DNA of 28,268 nt from IMG/VR virus record IMGVR_UViG_3300035187_001657, positions 1-28,268 of that record. One strand, given 5' to 3'. Made by a program: the position numbers and the translations under genes. The stretch is from a virus. Of this stretch, positions 1-7,775 are shown one piece after another. Numbering within the stretch: position 1 is the first letter of the stretch; every line of letters begins with the position of its first letter. The notes under the pieces are model-generated. The model saw only the letters and a program-made list of their open reading frames with translations. It was not told the origin of the DNA and did no database searches.

Positions 1-1354
1 CAGAAATATTGACCGAGAAGGTGCGAGCGTTACCGACTCCGGTAACGCGAATGTGGTTGGTGAAGGTATCTTCAGCGGTCAGCGTCGAAGATACTGTCTG
101 CCCGGTCGAGACCAGACGGAACAGTGCGCCGACCTGTGATGCAGAAAACAAGCCCTTGCTCGCCGTCAGTGTGACATCGCCGGAAACGGCCGATGCCGTG
201 ATGCGGATTGGCCCGGTATTGGTTACTCTAAATGGCCCGTCAGTCGGAGCGTATTCGACCACCGACCATGACCTGGTTGCTTGGCGCTCAATACGCATCG
301 GCGCGTAGTCTTTGCACGCAACAAATATCACATCGCCAGACTGCGAGCCGTCACCGCCGCGAATTCCGGGCAACGCGGCCACAGGCCACGGCGTAGCGAC
401 GACCATATCGCCCGCCGCCTCAACAGTCACGCTATCGACCAGTGAGGCCGCGTCACCAGTACTAGACAGTCGGATATGGAAGTCCCCGGTCGGGGTGAAG
501 GCCAGCGAATGATAGCCGGTGCGCAGTACGGTCGCATCGCGATACTGCTCTCCGCCCGAGCTTGAACCGATGCGGATAGTCACCTCGCCGCGCTGGATGT
601 GGATAGCGAGGGCATGCTCCTTGTTCAGGTCCCCACCGGCCACCGTGACCTGTTGATCGCGCATCGCCGCGTTGGTGCCAGTGCCGAGCAGCGACAGATA
701 ACCGCCGCTCGCCCAAGACGAGACTGCTCCGGGTTCGTCGGCATCGGTCCATCCGCTGATCGCATAAAACGCTTGCAGGGTATGCACGCCTGACTGCGTG
801 CCAGAGGTATTGATTGCCGCACCACCAACCGAGGCCGACAGGGTAATAGCGTTGGTTCCAGTGTTCAGCGTCTTGACGTAGTAGGTCGTCCCGGCGACAA
901 GGCCGGTCGGTAAAGCGCCTGTGGTGGCTAGCGTTACCGGAGCATTGAGGGCGAACGAATCGGCTCCGGCGTAAGTAATCACGCCAGGCGAGGCGATGGT
1001 TATGGTAGCAGTGTCGGTGTATTGCGCGAAGCCACCATTGCTCACGGCAGAGGCGACCGACGTGCGCGTGAGCACCTCGTCGTCAATCACGACGCGCATG
1101 GCGCTGTCGGTCAGTTCAATCAGTGCGGTGGCATCCGCCGCGAAGACGAACTCCAGATGCGCGGCTGCGGCGTCGTCCTTCGTGCTGTGTAGAAAGCGGG
1201 TGCCAGGGCGGAGGGACATCGCCCCGAGTACGCGGGGCATCCAGTTCGTCTGTTCTTCCGCGGACATCGCCATGCGCTTCATGTCGGCGCGTGCCACTGC
1301 GAGCGGGGAGACGATCCCGCGGTTGAAGGCGAGGAGTACGGGGCGGGCTTCCAT
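1..1354 (-). CDS. Large tail protein, C-terminus beyond the left edge (partial)
   Basis: An open frame of about 451 codons runs leftward from the ATG at 1354-1352 and has no stop before the window edge, so the C-terminus is missing. The N-terminus contains the pattern FNRGIVSPLAVARADMKR, then NWMPRVLGAMSLRPGTRFL. This 'N-G-x-x-S-P ... R-x-D ... RPGTRF' layout is what I know from podovirus tail tube or stabilisation proteins (the T7 gp12 position). The rest is beta-rich with many Gly, Thr and Ser. It starts 3 bases after the tail tubular gene ends, so the two are probably cotranscribed; no clear Shine-Dalgarno is visible, which suggests translational coupling. Tail role is well supported by neighbour and motif; the exact homologue is not. 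Confidence 0.78.
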   Translation of the reverse strand, partial: MEARPVLLAFNRGIVSPLAVARADMKRMAMSAEEQTNWMPRVLGAMSLRPGTRFLHSTKDDAAAAHLEFVFAADATALIELTDSAMRVVIDDEVLTRTSVASAVSNGGFAQYTDTATITIASPGVITYAGADSFALNAPVTLATTGALPTGLVAGTTYYVKTLNTGTNAITLSASVGGAAINTSGTQSGVHTLQAFYAISGWTDADEPGAVSSWASGGYLSLLGTGTNAAMRDQQVTVAGGDLNKEHALAIHIQRGEVTIRIGSSSGGEQYRDATVLRTGYHSLAFTPTGDFHIRLSSTGDAASLVDSVTVEAAGDMVVATPWPVAALPGIRGGDGSQSGDVIFVACKDYAPMRIERQATRSWSVVEYAPTDGPFRVTNTGPIRITASAVSGDVTLTASKGLFSASQVGALFRLVSTGQTVSSTLTAEDTFTNHIRVTGVGNARTFSVNIS

Positions 1355-1357
1355 GGG

Positions 1358-1996
1358 TCAGCCGAGCAGGGAGCCGCGACTGCCGCGGTCGCTGCGGCCA
1401 CGGCCACGACGTGCGGACACGAAGCTGCCGGTCGGGGGGAAAGTCGTCGGACCTTCCATCGCGCTGCTGGAGCGCGCGTCGCGCAGCCGTTTGTCGGCTA
1501 CCTTGAGCAGCGTCCCAAAATCGGTGGCGCTCTGGTTCAGGCCCTTGATGATTTTGCTGGCCAAGTAGGCATGCACGTACTCGACGAAGTCTTCCGGCCA
1601 GAGGCTGTAGTCCCCGCCGTAGGCTGCGTCGTTGCTGACGTACCCCAAGAAGATCGGCTCGACGTCGGTGAAGAAGTACCGCTGCTCAGTCGTGTAGCTC
1701 AAGAGCGGGCTGTGCATGTACTCGTCGGAGCACAGGGCCGTGGTGCGGATGTGGTCGTCCGGGATCGGGTAAGCCTTGCGGTAGCCGAACGTCGGTTCGA
1801 TGGTCGTGCTGGCGGCCAGCTGCACGGTGCGGGTGGCGAAGCGCCACTGCCCCTGTCCAAGGCAGAAATTCACCGCGCCCGCGTCCCAGACACTGTCAAG
1901 GTCGCGCCGGGGCTTCCGGTCCTCTGACAACGAGGCGATCGCCCGCTCCCCGCATTCGCGGAGCGCTCCGTTAAATAGCGATAGCTTCGTTGTCAT
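1358..1996 (-). CDS. Tail tubular protein (gp11-like adaptor)
   Basis: A 212-residue protein beginning MTTKLSLFNGALRECGER. The opening 'LFNGALR.CGER' followed by a DAGAVNFCLGQGQWRFATR segment is typical of the podovirus tail tubular A / gp11 head-completion family, which forms the ring between portal and tail nozzle. In those proteins a helical bundle follows the 'W..A.R' motif; here the middle (FGYRKAYPIPDDHIR) keeps the common aromatic-proline pattern seen where the chain crosses the ring. Length fits the family (about 190-230). The C-terminal 25 residues are Arg/Gly/Ser-rich and probably disordered. It lies between a probable capsid-associated gene (4-base gap) and the large tail protein gene. 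Confidence 0.8.
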   Translation of the reverse strand: MTTKLSLFNGALRECGERAIASLSEDRKPRRDLDSVWDAGAVNFCLGQGQWRFATRTVQLAASTTIEPTFGYRKAYPIPDDHIRTTALCSDEYMHSPLLSYTTEQRYFFTDVEPIFLGYVSNDAAYGGDYSLWPEDFVEYVHAYLASKIIKGLNQSATDFGTLLKVADKRLRDARSSSAMEGPTTFPPTGSFVSARRGRGRSDRGSRGSLLG

Positions 1997-2000
1997 GGGC

Positions 2001-2429
2001 TCAGCTCAGGCTTTGTTCAGCGATCCACTTCTCTGCTTGGTCGCGGGTTTCGCCCTTCTCGAACATGATGGCTTTGTCCGAGTTGCGCACCACGCTCCAG
2101 CCGGCGCCGCCGCGGTGCTTCACGGTGAAGTCGGCATGCTCGACTGCAGGGTCCGTAGCTACGACCTTGCCGACGAAGTCATGGTGGCGGAGCACGGCGA
2201 CGAGCGCGGCGTTGGCCGACGAACGACGAACATACAGCTCGGCGAACCACGAGCCATCTTCAGCGGTGACTTCGATGCGCGAGCCAGGCTTCAGGTTCTT
2301 GGCGACGTGGGACCAGTATTCGGGGGCCAGCATGTCGTCGAGCGTGGTGCCGATCTCGGGGACCGTCGCGAAGATCGTGCGGTCATACTCGGCGGGGCGA
2401 ATTCGGTTTTGCAGGATTTTGACGGACAC
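2001..2429 (-). CDS. Probable virion (capsid-associated) protein, 142 aa
   Basis: A 142-residue protein starting with GTG at 2429-2427. The start is chosen because AAGGAG lies 7 bases upstream. Its N-terminus, LQNRIRPAEYDRTIFATVPE, followed by EYWSHVAKNLKPGSRIEV and DGSWFAELYVR, is a pattern I have seen in small conserved proteins encoded between capsid and tail genes in BPP-1-like phages; I do not know a proven function. The C-terminal part (GGAGWSVVRNSDKAIMF...DQAEKWIAEQ) looks like a separate small beta-alpha module, as in proteins with a 'W.V.R' strand. A capsid cement role is possible from position and size but is inference. A strong hairpin (2446-2478) lies just upstream. Confidence 0.65.
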   Translation of the reverse strand: MSVKILQNRIRPAEYDRTIFATVPEIGTTLDDMLAPEYWSHVAKNLKPGSRIEVTAEDGSWFAELYVRRSSANAALVAVLRHHDFVGKVVATDPAVEHADFTVKHRGGAGWSVVRNSDKAIMFEKGETRDQAEKWIAEQSLS

Positions 2430-2445
2430 AAAAATCTCCTTGAGG

Positions 2446-2478
2446 GGCCCGCCCCAGTATTGGCGCTCGGGGCGGGCC
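2446..2478. other. Perfect 10-bp inverted repeat between two virion genes
   Basis: GGCCCGCCCC at 2446-2455 is matched by GGGGCGGGCC at 2469-2478, with a 13-base loop. It sits between the stop of the 95-aa gene (2488) and the ribosome binding site of the 142-aa gene. On the transcribed minus strand no T-tract follows at once, so it is not a classical intrinsic terminator. A partial transcription block, an RNA-processing site or an mRNA-stabilising hairpin would all fit. Confidence 0.6.
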
Positions 2479-2487
2479 TACCGACTA

Positions 2488-2775
2488 TCAGTCGGAGTTG
2501 GTTGCGGAACCGATGACCGTGCCGTCGGACAGATCGACCGAGCGATTGACAGCGCTCAGTGCGATGACCTTGTGCGAAGTCAGGGCCGTTGCGTCGGTGG
2601 TCGAGTCCTTGTGATACACGATGTCGCCCACCTTCATGCCAAGATCCTGGCCGTTGGTGATGAAGCCTGCAGCGTCAGCCGCGGCGGTGGCGTCAGCCGA
2701 GGTGTGATACCAAATGCGCAGGCCAGCGATAGCTTGGGTGAGCAGCTGCGGAGGTGCGGAGGTCGAGTAAGCCAT
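2488..2775 (-). CDS. Small virion protein, possible capsid decoration, 95 aa
   Basis: The start at 2775 (MAYSTSAPPQLLTQAIAG) is preceded by AAAGGAAG at good spacing, and a longer upstream frame would run into the HNH gene. The protein reads as a short virion protein: an N-terminal 'YSTS.PP.LL.Q', then 'WYHTSAD', then 'GMKVGDIVYHKD' and 'HKVIALSAVNRSVDLSDG'. I recognise this as a family found next to the major capsid gene in podo- and siphoviruses. Function is not proven there; a head decoration or cement role is likely from size, beta-rich sequence and position. It was probably adjacent to the capsid gene before the HNH gene entered. Confidence 0.68.
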   Translation of the reverse strand: MAYSTSAPPQLLTQAIAGLRIWYHTSADATAAADAAGFITNGQDLGMKVGDIVYHKDSTTDATALTSHKVIALSAVNRSVDLSDGTVIGSATNSD

Positions 2776-2786
2776 GGTGCTTCCTT

Positions 2787-3440
2787 TCAGGAAATATGGA
2801 ACGTGTTGGATTTTGAACGATTTACGGACGACAGGCAAATGCGAAGGTTCAGCGGAACGTGCAGACCGGACACGTTATCCCCTTGCAGCGGGATAACGTG
2901 ATCCACATCAACTTCTAAGCCAGCCTCTCGGAATTCGCGCGCCTCTTGGTAGATTTGCTCGATTGCTTTGAGGTCGGACCACAGCGGCGTGCGATGTAGC
3001 AGGGCAGCGCGGCGGGTGTTCCGGTAGAACAGCCCCTTCGCCCGTACATGCTCAGGGTTGGCGGCACGCCACGCCTTCAGATCGGCTTTCACCTTTCCAA
3101 GGTTGGCGAGACGCCACGCCGCGAAGATTTCACGCCTGCGTTCCGGGTTGCGGGCGGCCCAGTCTTTTGCCCATTCACGGCATTTTTCAGGATGCGCTTG
3201 TTGCCATGCAAGGTTTTTAGCCTTACGCTTCCCTAGGTGCTTTGCGTATCTGCGCGCCTCCGTCGCGGCCACCGCTTCAGGCTTCTCTTTGCGGTATTTT
3301 GCTTGAGTAGCCTTGTGGCACTCGACGCACGCTCGCGTGCTTACCAGCCTCTCTGCAACATGCCCGCGCTTGCAGGGCCTCCCCGTAAAATACCGGAGAA
3401 GTCCTGCTTGCCGTGCTGTTTTTAGCGAGACCGTAAGCAT
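2787..3440 (-). CDS. HNH endonuclease, probable homing nuclease
   Basis: A 217-residue protein. The N-terminus has a C-x-R-G-H ... C-x-x-C pattern (PCKRGHVAERL, then ACVECH), often a structural zinc site in phage HNH proteins. The centre is a long basic, Arg/Lys/Ala-rich helical stretch with repeated 'W....NPE' units (AWQQAHPEK, DWAARNPER, AWRAANPEH), likely DNA-contacting. The C-terminus carries the catalytic fold: VDVDHVIPL with His181, then NVSGLHVPLNLR and NRSKSN. Such genes cut DNA and often spread as free-standing mobile genes. It lies 14 bases after the capsid gene stop and 11 before the next start, with only a weak ribosome binding site. Packaging-linked HNH genes usually sit by the terminase, so homing is the more likely role. 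Confidence 0.85.
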   Translation of the reverse strand: MLTVSLKTARQAGLLRYFTGRPCKRGHVAERLVSTRACVECHKATQAKYRKEKPEAVAATEARRYAKHLGKRKAKNLAWQQAHPEKCREWAKDWAARNPERRREIFAAWRLANLGKVKADLKAWRAANPEHVRAKGLFYRNTRRAALLHRTPLWSDLKAIEQIYQEAREFREAGLEVDVDHVIPLQGDNVSGLHVPLNLRICLSSVNRSKSNTFHIS

Positions 3441-3454
3441 GTCGTCAATCGTCT

Positions 3455-4285
3455 TTACTGCGCGGCATACGCCGAGCCGTCGTGGTTCAGAATCACGATG
3501 CCCGAATTTTGAAGGACTTTGCTCCCCATGTACGCGGTGGCGCGAGCGTAGGAGTAGTCCTGCTCTTCGTCGTACCCGACTGCGGACGCGATGTTCGCTA
3601 CGTCACAACCGTGGCCGATGGCCGACTTGTGGTACATGATGCACTTTTCTGCAGCAGTACCCTTGCCGGTCAAGTTCGGATGCACGATCCAATTGACGTT
3701 GGCCCAGCGGAACATCGTCATCCCACCTTCAAACGGCTTGTTATTCACGTAATCGACGCTCGCGAATTCCTTCGTCTGCATCAGGTACGCGTAGAAAGCC
3801 GGGGTGATAAGGGCGGAGATGTTGCCGTCCATTGGGACCGAGTTGTTGCCGAGGATGGTCAGACCGTACATGGCCAAGGCCAGCGAGGCGGTGGCCGCGG
3901 TGCCGGTGTCTTGCGTACCGGTTTCGAGTGCGGTGATGATGTCCGAATCGACCTTGCGGTTCAGGACGCCCATCGTGGTTTCTTGCATGATGCGGCGGCC
4001 GTCGCCTTGCGAGGCGTACAGGTTGAAGCGGGTGCGGCGAACCAGGTCATGCCACTCGACCAGCGTCGCGGTGTTCTGGTTCAGGTTGTCAGCACGTGCC
4101 GGGATCAGACCATTGACACCGCGGGTGACAGCGGTGGCGCTGCCGGAGTCGGCGACCAGGAAGACGATTTGGTTGCCCTTCACTTCACCTTCGGTCGTGA
4201 CCGTCTGGCGAACAAGGGATTGGCGCTGCTCGAAGCCCGCGATGAACTCGTCGCGGTACTGTGTTTGGAAGGCGGTATCAGCCAT
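3455..4285 (-). CDS. Major capsid protein
   Basis: A 276-residue protein, MADTAFQTQYRDEFIAGFEQRQS. The opening 'A.T.FQ.QYRDEFI..FEQR.S.LR..V', the middle VEWHDLVRRTRFNLYASQGD, and the block SALITPAFYAYLMQTKEFASVDYV are what I know from podovirus major capsid proteins with the HK97 fold. 'P.FYAYL' and 'FRWANVNWIVHPNL' correspond to the A-domain region. The context is strong: its own promoter and leader upstream, a scaffold gene earlier in the block, portal and terminase farther back. The start has AGGAG 6-7 bases upstream. This is probably the most highly expressed late gene, consistent with a dedicated promoter. Alternative functions seem unlikely. Confidence 0.85.
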   Translation of the reverse strand: MADTAFQTQYRDEFIAGFEQRQSLVRQTVTTEGEVKGNQIVFLVADSGSATAVTRGVNGLIPARADNLNQNTATLVEWHDLVRRTRFNLYASQGDGRRIMQETTMGVLNRKVDSDIITALETGTQDTGTAATASLALAMYGLTILGNNSVPMDGNISALITPAFYAYLMQTKEFASVDYVNNKPFEGGMTMFRWANVNWIVHPNLTGKGTAAEKCIMYHKSAIGHGCDVANIASAVGYDEEQDYSYARATAYMGSKVLQNSGIVILNHDGSAYAAQ

Positions 4286-4473
4286 TTGAGGCTCCTAAAA
4301 GATTATGGTGGTGTTCAACTTCTACCCATTGCTTTCGGGGTGGCCAACTTTATCAGCGCCTTCGGGGTGCCCTTTCGGGGCCGTGTCGCTTTATGTCGGG
4401 GCCTTGGCTTAGGCTTGCAATTCGGGTTATACCTGCTGCAACGAAACTATGCAACTGTACTATCTGCTACACA
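4286..4473 (-). promoter_or_regulatory. Capsid gene leader with repeated CCCCGAA units
   Basis: This 188-base gap has no gene. In the direction of transcription it carries a promoter (4426-4454) and then a leader with four spaced copies of a CCCCGA core: near 4396 (followed by C), 4373, 4362 and 4350 (each followed by A). Three of these can pair with nearby GGGGC or GGCC stretches to form small hairpins. The gene ends in a standard AGGAGC ribosome binding site. A structured leader that stabilises capsid mRNA is plausible but is inference. Confidence 0.5.
4426..4454 (-). promoter_or_regulatory. Sigma70-like promoter for the capsid gene
   Basis: Read on the minus strand, a -35 TTGCAT (4454-4449) and a -10 TATAAC (4431-4426) are separated by exactly 17 bases. 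It points at the major capsid gene, whose ATG is about 140 bases downstream. The next gene upstream ends at 4474, so the promoter lies wholly in the gap. Confidence 0.55.
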
Positions 4474-5757
4474 TCAAATCGACTGCTCGTGCCAGTTCAA
4501 TTCTGCTGCGATGTTCGAGGTGCCGGAGAAGGACGTGCAGACGACAGACACGACGGTCTGGGTTGCTGTGAGCGCGTCGATCTGGGACAACGTGATCGGG
4601 TGGCGGGTGTCCAGCTCGCCCTGCGTTAGCACGGCATTGGCCCCGGACCCCGACACCGCGGTGCCTGCCGAGATGGTCACGCCCCCGGTGATGGCGGTGG
4701 CTGCGACATCGACCTCCGTAATGCTGTCCGCATCGACGCTCGCGAAGCTGGCGCCGGTGAGGGTGCCGCCTACGACGATCTCGAAATACGAGTCGTTCGT
4801 CGTCGCGCGGAGGAGGGACCCCATCAGCTCGATGTGCGCGCGGTTCGTGCGGCTGTTGAACGTCGCCTTCGGACGGATAGACAGCACCGGCCGGCGGGTG
4901 GTGACAGCCACTGTCGTGATGCCGTTCCCGGCGCCTCGGGGGAAGCCTCGGGCCTCCTTGCCGCCTTCGGACTGTACCGAGCAGCAGATGAAGCTGATCG
5001 TCCCGCCTTTGGTGGTTCGGGTGGTCTCCAAGAACACGCCGTTGGCCAGATCGAAGTAGCCTGCCCTGAAGGTGGTCGAGGCGGCACCGGTACGCCCCTC
5101 CAGACGGACAGGCAAGTTGAACGTCTGCAGCGTCTGCACGGCTTGGCTGTTGGCGATGTTGAACTCGTGCGCGTACCTGAGCACGCCGTCGATGTCGAAG
5201 CCGACACGCACGCGCCCTGCGTAGAGCATCTGCGCGTCGATGACCAGCACCTGGACCTTAGTGAAGTCGAGGGTAATGCCGCTCGGGCCTGTGCCGTCGA
5301 AGGCGTCCTCGGACCAGCTCGCCTGCTGGATCGTGGTATCCACCGCGGCTCCGGACGTGGAGCTGCGCAGCGTGATGGCGGCAGTAGCCCCAGCACCTGC
5401 AGCGAACACGCCAGTGACGTAGATCAAGTGCCCCTTGCCGGGGATGTATCGGACGTACTGTTTCGACTGCAGGATCGCGTAGTGCGTGTCTGTCGCCGTC
5501 ACTGTGATGGGCGTCATGCGGGTGCTGGCATCGGTCGGGCCGACAGCGTTGCCGCCACTCGACGCGCTGCCGTTCGAGGCCGCTGCTGCGAGGGTGACGT
5601 TTGCCGCTGCGTCCCAAGCAGTGCGGGTGTTTAGCCCGTATTCTTGCTGCGCGTCGAAGAGGGTGTTCGCCTCCGCCACGCGCATCCGCCCGAAGGCGCT
5701 GAGTTGCGCACCATCCCCAAGAGCTACACTGCCGTCGAAACCACGAGAGACGCCCAT
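4474..5757 (-). CDS. Virion structural protein with FGRMR...TLFD motif
   Basis: The start at 5757 (MGVSRGFDGSVALGDG) is preferred: a longer frame to 6042 would overlap the 103-aa gene out of phase. Residues 18-40 carry SAFGRMRVAEANTLFDAQQ. The 'FGR.R.....T.FD..Q' signature is widespread at the N-terminus of phage structural proteins (fibre, baseplate or head-associated). The remaining 380 residues are beta-rich, Ala/Thr/Gly-rich and contain 'YIPGKGHLIYVTGVF' and 'AHEFNIANSQAVQTLQTFNLPVRLEGR', as in jelly-roll or binding-sandwich folds. The 427-aa protein sits upstream of the capsid promoter. A head fibre or decoration role fits the position; a receptor-binding role cannot be excluded. Confidence 0.7.
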   Translation of the reverse strand: MGVSRGFDGSVALGDGAQLSAFGRMRVAEANTLFDAQQEYGLNTRTAWDAAANVTLAAAASNGSASSGGNAVGPTDASTRMTPITVTATDTHYAILQSKQYVRYIPGKGHLIYVTGVFAAGAGATAAITLRSSTSGAAVDTTIQQASWSEDAFDGTGPSGITLDFTKVQVLVIDAQMLYAGRVRVGFDIDGVLRYAHEFNIANSQAVQTLQTFNLPVRLEGRTGAASTTFRAGYFDLANGVFLETTRTTKGGTISFICCSVQSEGGKEARGFPRGAGNGITTVAVTTRRPVLSIRPKATFNSRTNRAHIELMGSLLRATTNDSYFEIVVGGTLTGASFASVDADSITEVDVAATAITGGVTISAGTAVSGSGANAVLTQGELDTRHPITLSQIDALTATQTVVSVVCTSFSGTSNIAAELNWHEQSI

Positions 5758-5792
5758 TTTTATCAGTCCAGAAAAAATGCCGCCGTAAGGGG

Positions 5793-6104
5793 CTACAGCC
5801 CCACTTCCGCGATGCGGACGGTGCCGGCCGCGCCTTCGGTGATGAACGCGAGCTTGTTGCCGCGCGTCACTGCGAAGGACTGCGTGGCATTGGCGACGAG
5901 GAAATGATCCACGCCAGTGGCCGAGGCCGTTGGGTTCGCGGCCTCCCGGACGTAGCAATCCACGGTAGGCGTCACATGCACGAGGTGCCCAGCGATCGCT
6001 GCTGATTGGGCCGACGTACCGCTGATCGCGATCTTCTGGCAAACACCACCGACGGCGACACGGCTGGCTGATTGGGTGGCAGGGAGTGCGGATATTCCGG
6101 GCAT
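5793..6104 (-). CDS. Small virion protein, 103 aa
   Basis: The start at 6104 (MPGISALPATQSASRVAVGG) has AAAGAGG about 8 bases upstream. The protein is short and Ala/Val/Thr/Gly-rich with alternating hydrophobic residues, ending SFAVTRGNKLAFITEGAAGTVRIAEVGL, which reads as a small beta barrel. It follows the SGNH hydrolase gene by 49 bases and precedes the 427-aa structural gene by 35. I do not recognise a named family. The composition and position suggest a head decoration or assembly accessory protein. Confidence 0.6.
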   Translation of the reverse strand: MPGISALPATQSASRVAVGGVCQKIAISGTSAQSAAIAGHLVHVTPTVDCYVREAANPTASATGVDHFLVANATQSFAVTRGNKLAFITEGAAGTVRIAEVGL

Positions 6105-6153
6105 GTGTTACCTCTTTAGGTGGTTTGTTGTTTCAATCATTGTGCAGAGGGGA

Positions 6154-7695
6154 TTAGAATTTCTCGATTGACTGAAGGCCCAGTTTTGCCGTCAGAGCAG
6201 TACCAGCAGCCCCTGCCTTGATAACCACGTTCCAGCCAACACCTGTATGCCCCGTGCAGATAACCGAATCGACCAGCGATGCGAAGGCGATAGTCATGTC
6301 ACTGCTCGGGTATCCAGCAGCATTCGCGGCCTGAGCTTTCGCAAGGTAGTGGTATGAATTGACCCCGGCATAACTGAGGTAGATTTCAACGGACTTGATA
6401 TTTGCCCCGCTCATGCCGGACAGAGTCAATTCGCCTATGTAATTCACGGACTGACCATCGGCTGTACGGCCAGTGATGTTCCCGGCCCCGCTAATCGTCA
6501 CGCTGTCATTGTTCGCGGATGGCGTGAATACGACTTGCTGATCGTAGCCAATACCATCGGCCCGAGCGACTACCGACGCAACAACTGTTCCGCCGCCCGT
6601 ATTGGTCACAGCGATACCTGCTGCTGCTGTGCCCGTAGCGCCGCCTGCCAACGCCCCTCCCGAAGTTGTCCAAGGTGCCGCATCCAAGATGTTCGGGTTT
6701 GCAGAGTCAGCGCCGTAGTTATCGCCCGAACAGGACACCATCCTAGATACCCGTGGATATTCGTACTGAATCGCGTCGTAAATAGCCTGTGCGATGCGCT
6801 CCGCGCCCTTCGGCGACGGGTGGATACCGTCCGATTGCAGCATGTTTGCTAGTGGCGAAAACTTCGTGGCATTTGTTGCATCAATCAGGTATTTCGCAGC
6901 ATCAGCAAAACGCACATTTCGCATCGTGCTGCAGAAAGCGCGAATCTTGCGGTTGTACCGGATGGCGCTCAGTCGATTCGCCGCTGTTCCGCCAGTCGTC
7001 CATGGCAGCGAACTAACGACGACCACCAGTTTCCCGACAGACTGTTGCACCATCTCGACCACGTTGGCATAGACCTGATCCGTCGTATAGCCCGCATTAA
7101 CCCAATCGTTGTAACCAGTCAGAATGATTACGGCATCGTGATAGGGCGCACCGACGACATCAGCAGCGTAGTTGGTGAGCAGGTCCGCTGAATCCTGACC
7201 GTTACAGCCTGCGTTTCGCACCAGTCGTAGTGCGCCGCCAGTTTTTGACTGTAGCCAGAACAGATAGCCGCTGTCGTTCATCCACGCTGGAGCCTGCAAC
7301 TGTAGGGTTTTCGTAGCGGCCAGATTGGTCGTTGTGCCATCCGCGCCGACCGATGGATAAGTGAATGTGTTCGCATCCACTCGCGTCACCGCAACATCAC
7401 GCGCATTGAACGAGGTGTCCAGACAATTGTAGATATTGCAGATTTCGCCAGTGCCGCGACCGTGCCCTGCCAATACCCCTGTCACGATATTACTGGCGCG
7501 CGTCAGCGAGGTAATGCTCGCATTTGAGGAGTTTACGGCAGTCATCGAGTCACCAACGACGACCAAGCGCATCAAGCCAGAATTGGCGATTGACGGGGAG
7601 ATAGTTTCTGCACCCACCCCTGTTGAATATTCAATCCCCCCGGTGACAGGATCGACTTCATACCCCACCCCGCCCCGGGTCGCGATGATCCCCAT
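6154..7695 (-). CDS. SGNH-type hydrolase/esterase virion protein
   Basis: A 513-residue protein with all four SGNH blocks. Block I is VVVGDSMT with nucleophile Ser50. Block II is the Gly at NAGCNGQD (161-168). Block III is LTGYNDW with Asn196. Block V is SDGIHPS with Asp289 and His292. After about residue 310 a second, beta-rich Gly/Ala/Thr domain follows (to 513), like carbohydrate-binding sandwiches on phage enzymes. SGNH enzymes remove acetyl or acyl groups from polysaccharides or lipids, so deacetylation of a surface glycan at infection is the likely role. AAAGGA precedes the ATG. The unusual point is its place inside the head module, between scaffold and capsid. No signal peptide is seen, consistent with a virion-borne enzyme. 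Confidence 0.85.
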   Translation of the reverse strand: MGIIATRGGVGYEVDPVTGGIEYSTGVGAETISPSIANSGLMRLVVVGDSMTAVNSSNASITSLTRASNIVTGVLAGHGRGTGEICNIYNCLDTSFNARDVAVTRVDANTFTYPSVGADGTTTNLAATKTLQLQAPAWMNDSGYLFWLQSKTGGALRLVRNAGCNGQDSADLLTNYAADVVGAPYHDAVIILTGYNDWVNAGYTTDQVYANVVEMVQQSVGKLVVVVSSLPWTTGGTAANRLSAIRYNRKIRAFCSTMRNVRFADAAKYLIDATNATKFSPLANMLQSDGIHPSPKGAERIAQAIYDAIQYEYPRVSRMVSCSGDNYGADSANPNILDAAPWTTSGGALAGGATGTAAAGIAVTNTGGGTVVASVVARADGIGYDQQVVFTPSANNDSVTISGAGNITGRTADGQSVNYIGELTLSGMSGANIKSVEIYLSYAGVNSYHYLAKAQAANAAGYPSSDMTIAFASLVDSVICTGHTGVGWNVVIKAGAAGTALTAKLGLQSIEKF

Positions 7696-7696
7696 G

Positions 7697-7774
7697 TCAG
7701 TATCCTTTTCCAGGCTTCATCGGTTGCACCGGACGTTTTGCCGGTGTCTTCGGTGCGGGTTTCTTGGGTTGCAT
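7697..7774 (-). CDS. Proline/lysine-rich 25-residue peptide
   Basis: A 26-codon frame starting MQPKKPAPKTPAKRPVQPMK and ending GKGY. The ATG is preceded by AGAAAGGA at proper spacing, which lies in the last codons of the scaffold gene; the stop is 1 base before the hydrolase ATG. The peptide is nearly half Pro and Lys, so it must be basic and extended. Tiny basic peptides of this kind recur between phage head genes, but I know no function. It could also be only a translational link between scaffold and hydrolase. Confidence 0.5.
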   Translation of the reverse strand: MQPKKPAPKTPAKRPVQPMKPGKGY

Positions 7775-7775
7775 G

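Noticed and set aside
3482-5059. A 525-residue plus-strand frame opposite capsid and the 427-aa gene
   Set aside because: Composition is that of an antisense shadow in GC-rich DNA; no start signal, and it spans the capsid promoter and two well-supported minus genes.
5758-6042. Longer start for the 427-aa structural gene
   Set aside because: The extension overlaps the 103-aa gene in another frame and reads as Arg/His-rich noise; the MGVSRGFDG start gives the usual N-terminal motif.
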